Shown one piece after another: positions 60,491 through 64,000 of a stretch of DNA of 64,000 nucleotides. A model generated the notes under the pieces. That model ran no database searches. It was given only the letters and a program-made list of their open reading frames with translations, and had not been told where the DNA came from. The stretch covers positions 36,541 to 100,540 of the forward strand of contig CALHFG010000051.1 in the NCBI GenBank assembly GCA_938029215.1, in the 5' to 3' direction. Made by a program: the position numbers and the translations under genes. Origin of the DNA: an uncultured Acidimicrobiales bacterium. Lineage in GTDB: Bacteria > Actinomycetota > Acidimicrobiia > Acidimicrobiales > SZUA-35. Every line of letters begins with the position of its first letter. Position 1 is the stretch's first letter.

Positions 60491-60534
60491 AGAATCAATG
60501 TATAGCAGCAGGCTCTCGGGAGGTTGTCTACCGA

Positions 60535-60786
60535 CTAGAGGCGGGCAACGATCGGAATCAGCACGATGTTGATTCCGAGGATGACCGCGAACACCGACAG
60601 ATCGAGTCCGCCCATTGGAGGCAAGACACGACGAATCGGGGCGAGAACCGGCTCGGTGATCCGATAGAGGCCGTCGACGATGGGTCGGGCTGGGGAATCC
60701 GGACCGACCCGGAACCAGCTCGAGAGAGCTCGAGCAATAAAGATGAACGAGGCGAGACGAAGCAGTGTTACAAGCAAGGAACCCAT
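60535..60786 (-). CDS. YggT family membrane protein
   Basis: LASFIFIARALSSWFRVGPDSPARPIVDGLYRITEPVLAPIRRVLPPMGGLDLSVFAVILGINIVLIPIV. Confidence 0.88.
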   Translation of the reverse strand: MGSLLVTLLRLASFIFIARALSSWFRVGPDSPARPIVDGLYRITEPVLAPIRRVLPPMGGLDLSVFAVILGINIVLIPIVARL

Positions 60787-60810
60787 CAGACCTCCATTGT
60801 GTCACCGGAA

Positions 60811-61458
60811 TCAGTCGGTGACGCGTCGGTCCTGGGTGGAATCGTCGATGGCGAAGTTGTCGGTGTAGTCCGCCATGCTGGCCCCAACGACCTTTCGAGC
60901 GTGATCGAGGCCATAGGTTCCCACGACTTCGATGGGATTCGGATCCTGCCCATCGCGGAATTGCATCTTGTAGGTAGCGAAGTAGTGAACGATCCGCTCG
61001 ACCACGGTCTTGGGAAGGTGCTTGAGATCGGTCGCGTACTCGAACACCGGATCACTCTTCAAGACCGCGATGATCTTGTCGTCAGCTTCGCCGCCATCGA
61101 GGAGAGCGATCCCTCCAAGTACTCGGGTCGGGACCACAATCTCGGCACGATCGATTCGTTGCTGAGACAGAACGCAAATGTCCAACGGATCTTGATCGCC
61201 TTCCTCGGCCCGGGGCGTAAGTGCGGCCACCTTGTCTCCGCAGTAGGTACGGGGCACAAACCCATAGAGGGTTGGCGGTAGCGCAGACGATCCTTGCGGC
61301 CTATCGACCCGCAAGTAGCCGGTTCGCTTATCGATTTCATACTTCACCGCATCGAACGGTGTGATTTCGATGTAGGCATCGACCTCATCGGGCGGGGCGT
61401 CACCGGTGGACAGTCCATGCCAAGGGTGAGCCCGATACCTATCAAAACTGCGCGCCAT
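60811..61458 (-). CDS. ppa: Soluble inorganic pyrophosphatase (family I)
   Basis: YEIDKRTGYLRVDRPQGSSALPPTLYGFVPRTYCGDK...EEGDQDPLDICVLSQ. Confidence 0.9.
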   Translation of the reverse strand: MARSFDRYRAHPWHGLSTGDAPPDEVDAYIEITPFDAVKYEIDKRTGYLRVDRPQGSSALPPTLYGFVPRTYCGDKVAALTPRAEEGDQDPLDICVLSQQRIDRAEIVVPTRVLGGIALLDGGEADDKIIAVLKSDPVFEYATDLKHLPKTVVERIVHYFATYKMQFRDGQDPNPIEVVGTYGLDHARKVVGASMADYTDNFAIDDSTQDRRVTD

Positions 61459-61552
61459 AGTCTCCCAGTGTGCCCTACGGGGCCAGCGTTCGAACAGCCT
61501 CGATTGGTGTACCTTCGGTCGCGGCGCTTCCAGTCCCTACACTCGAACAGCA

Positions 61553-62176
61553 ATGAGTTTCCTCGTAGCTGTATGTGGCGGTAGTTGTTCCGGGAAGAGC
61601 ACGCTCGCAACCCGTATGTTGCGCCTCCTGGGTCCCGAGACCGCCACGATGTTGGCGTTCGATTCCTACTATCGAGACCAGGCGTCATTGACCCCCGAGG
61701 AGCGAGCGGTGGTCAACTACGATCATCCCGACAGCCTCGATGTGGAGCTCTTCTCCGAACACCTTTCACTGCTCGCCGACGGGCAAGCTATCGACTGCCC
61801 GGTCTACGACTTCGCCACCCATACGCGCGTCGCCGAAACCCGACGCATCGAACCCGCCCCTGTGGTGGTGGTAGATGGGATCCTGATCTTGGCGGATGAT
61901 CGACTGGTACCACAATTCGACATGCGAATCTTCCGCCAATGCCCGGAAGAGGTTCGTCTCGACCGACGAATAGAGCGAGACATGCTGCACCGAGGCAGAA
62001 CAGAGGAGTCGGTTCGCACGCAGTTCGCAGCAACGGTGAAGCCGATGCATGACCGGTTCGTGCTTCCGTCGGCCGAACATGCCGACGTAATCTTTCAGCA
62101 CGACGCGATCGAGGTCGACGAAGCTGCCGACATTGTGGTCGACCGAATCAGGCGAGCCCTCCTAACCCAGTCGTGA
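61553..62176 (+). CDS. udk: Uridine kinase-like P-loop kinase
   Basis: LVAVCGGSCSGKSTLATRML; AFDSYYRDQASLTPEERAVVNYDHPDSLDVELFSEHL; VVVDGILILADDRLV. Confidence 0.88.
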   Translation: MSFLVAVCGGSCSGKSTLATRMLRLLGPETATMLAFDSYYRDQASLTPEERAVVNYDHPDSLDVELFSEHLSLLADGQAIDCPVYDFATHTRVAETRRIEPAPVVVVDGILILADDRLVPQFDMRIFRQCPEEVRLDRRIERDMLHRGRTEESVRTQFAATVKPMHDRFVLPSAEHADVIFQHDAIEVDEAADIVVDRIRRALLTQS

Positions 62177-62204
62177 CACAACGGGGTCAGCCCCCATCGC
62201 CGCT

Positions 62205-63995
62205 CTAGATGCGGCCGGCGGCTTTGGCCGCCTCGGTTGCGGCTGTCAGTTGCCCCTCCACGATGTTCAGGCCGGCATCCCAGAAGCCGGGGTCGGCCAG
62301 GTCGCACTGCACGATCTGGCCAAGTTCCTCGGGAGACCTTGACCCGCCGGCGCGGAGCAGATCCAGATACGCCGGAACGAACGCATCGCCCACTTCGGCG
62401 TATCGGGCATACACGCTAAGAGCCAACAACTGACCGTAGGCGTAGGCATAGACATAGCCGGGCGTGCCCATGAAATGCGGGATGTAGCTCCACCAGTTGC
62501 GGTAGCCGTCGGTGATCTCAACCGACGGACCGAGGACGTCGGTTTGAGTTTCTGCCCAGACCTCACCGAAACGTTCAACCGACAGCTCGCCTTCGTCACG
62601 GCGGATGTTGTGACATCGGTCCTCGAACCGGTTCATCGCAACCTGCCGGAACACGGTGGCGATCGAATCCTCAAGACTGCTGGACAGCAGACTGAACCTC
62701 TCGGCCGGGTCATCGATCATGCTGAGCAGTCGGTTGTTGGTGACTGTCTCGCCAAACACCGATGCTGTTTCGGCGAGGGTGAGAGGCGTCGTCTGGTGGA
62801 AGATGCCCTGCTCTCGTGCGAGGTAGGCATGCACACCGTGACCCAGTTCGTGCGCCAGCGTCAGAACATCTCGGGTCCGGCCGGTCCAGTTGAGCAGCAG
62901 GTAGGGGTGATGACTCGGAACGGTGTACGCGCAGAACGCGCCGCCACGCTTCCCGGGCCGGGTGGGGGCGTCGATCCAGTTTTCGTCGAAGAACCGGTTC
63001 ACCACGCCGGCCAGTTCGCCCGAGAACGAGCCGTAGGCATCGGTGACGATGCCCTTCGCCTCGCTCCAGCCAATGGTCTCGTCGCTGTCTGCGACCGACG
63101 CGGCCCGGTCATAGTCGGCCAGTTTGTCCAGGCCGAGCACCTGAGCTTTCAATCCGTACCAGCGGTGAGGAATGTCGTACCGGCCAACCACCGCTTCGAT
63201 CAGCGCCTGGACCGATGCATCGGAGGCTTCATTGCTGAGGTTCCGACTGCTGATCCAACTGTCGAAGCCGCGCAGCTTGTCGTCGACCGACTTGTTGAGC
63301 AGCAGTGTGTTGTACACGAAGGCGCGTGTGCGAAGCCCCGGTTCAAGGCCGGCCGACACCGCTTCGGCTGACGCTTTGCGCACGTCCCGATCCGGGTGTT
63401 GCAGATTTGAAAGGCCGGCCTCTAGCGGGAGTGTCTCGCCGTCCATTTGGATCTCGATCGAGCTGGTGAGCTCTTCGAACAGCCGAACCCAGGCGGGGGC
63501 TCCGGTCACCGACGTAGCGTTCAGGACCGACTCGGCATCTTCGCTAAGGAGATGCGGCCGCATGTTGCGCATGTTCGACAAGTGATGGCTTACAAATGCG
63601 AGCGTTGGATCAGCAATGAGTGCATCGGCGGACTCGTCGGCAACCTGGGCCCATTCGAGGTCAACAAAGATCAGCCGACCGGTGATGTCGGTCGAGCGCT
63701 GCTGCATCTTTGCCATGGCGGCACCCAATGCGGGATCTTGGGTGTCGACGCTGAACTGGAGCATCACGTAGTGCCCAGCCCGGCTCGTGAGCTCGCTCAG
63801 CTTGGCCAGCCGAGTGAACATGTCGGCCAGTCCGGTCGCATCCAGCTCGGACACCCGTCCTTTGAAGGTTTGCTCCACCTCGGCTGCGAGCGCCTCGGCC
63901 TGGTCGAGAAGCACGTCGGCGCTTTCCGCACCATCGAGCAGCTCCTCGAGGTCCCAAGCAACGTCGGCGGCGGTGAGATCAGAATCGGTAGTCAC
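62205..63995 (-). CDS. pepF: M3 family oligoendopeptidase F
   Basis: LTLAHELGHGVHAYLAREQGIF (HExxH); GGAFCAYTVPSHHPYLLLNWTG; HFMGTPGYVYAYAYGQLLALSVYARY. Confidence 0.93.
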   Translation of the reverse strand: MTTDSDLTAADVAWDLEELLDGAESADVLLDQAEALAAEVEQTFKGRVSELDATGLADMFTRLAKLSELTSRAGHYVMLQFSVDTQDPALGAAMAKMQQRSTDITGRLIFVDLEWAQVADESADALIADPTLAFVSHHLSNMRNMRPHLLSEDAESVLNATSVTGAPAWVRLFEELTSSIEIQMDGETLPLEAGLSNLQHPDRDVRKASAEAVSAGLEPGLRTRAFVYNTLLLNKSVDDKLRGFDSWISSRNLSNEASDASVQALIEAVVGRYDIPHRWYGLKAQVLGLDKLADYDRAASVADSDETIGWSEAKGIVTDAYGSFSGELAGVVNRFFDENWIDAPTRPGKRGGAFCAYTVPSHHPYLLLNWTGRTRDVLTLAHELGHGVHAYLAREQGIFHQTTPLTLAETASVFGETVTNNRLLSMIDDPAERFSLLSSSLEDSIATVFRQVAMNRFEDRCHNIRRDEGELSVERFGEVWAETQTDVLGPSVEITDGYRNWWSYIPHFMGTPGYVYAYAYGQLLALSVYARYAEVGDAFVPAYLDLLRAGGSRSPEELGQIVQCDLADPGFWDAGLNIVEGQLTAATEAAKAAGRI

Positions 63996-64000
63996 CCCTC

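Overview
The window is a gene-dense, high-GC stretch that looks like a chromosomal core/housekeeping region of an actinobacterium (probably Acidimicrobiia-like; this is an inference from gene content, not from a database search). I recognise about 50 protein-coding genes. They include a CvnA-like sensor kinase truncated by the left edge, gltBD, M18 aminopeptidase, membrane pyrophosphatase hppA, psuG, a SpoU rRNA/tRNA methylase, xylulokinase/aldose epimerase, a homocysteine S-methyltransferase, fumC, korAB, GDPD, a SNF2 helicase, a TRAP transporter next to a LytS/LytTR/symporter block, DedA, P450, an EssC/EccC-like FtsK ATPase with TPR and TPR-AAA neighbours, hrpA, soluble pyrophosphatase, uridine kinase and an M3 oligopeptidase. 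I saw no tRNA, rRNA, CRISPR array, transposase or prophage. The most interesting observation is at 17265-17540. An in-frame TGA there sits exactly at the second redox position of a CxxC-type motif (ITYC-V-P-TGA-DYSG) of a SelW/SelT/SelH (Rdx)-family protein, and a plausible bacterial SECIS hairpin follows directly. The supplied ORF track only reports the part after the TGA, as a 69-aa ORF starting at GTG 17331. This is a strong candidate selenoprotein that automatic calling truncates. Secondary points are an atypical T7SS-like locus with no visible WXG100 gene, a DctQ subunit with a large extra membrane domain, residues indicating a K+-dependent membrane PPase, and a promoter/inverted-repeat/structured leader upstream of the homocysteine methyltransferase.
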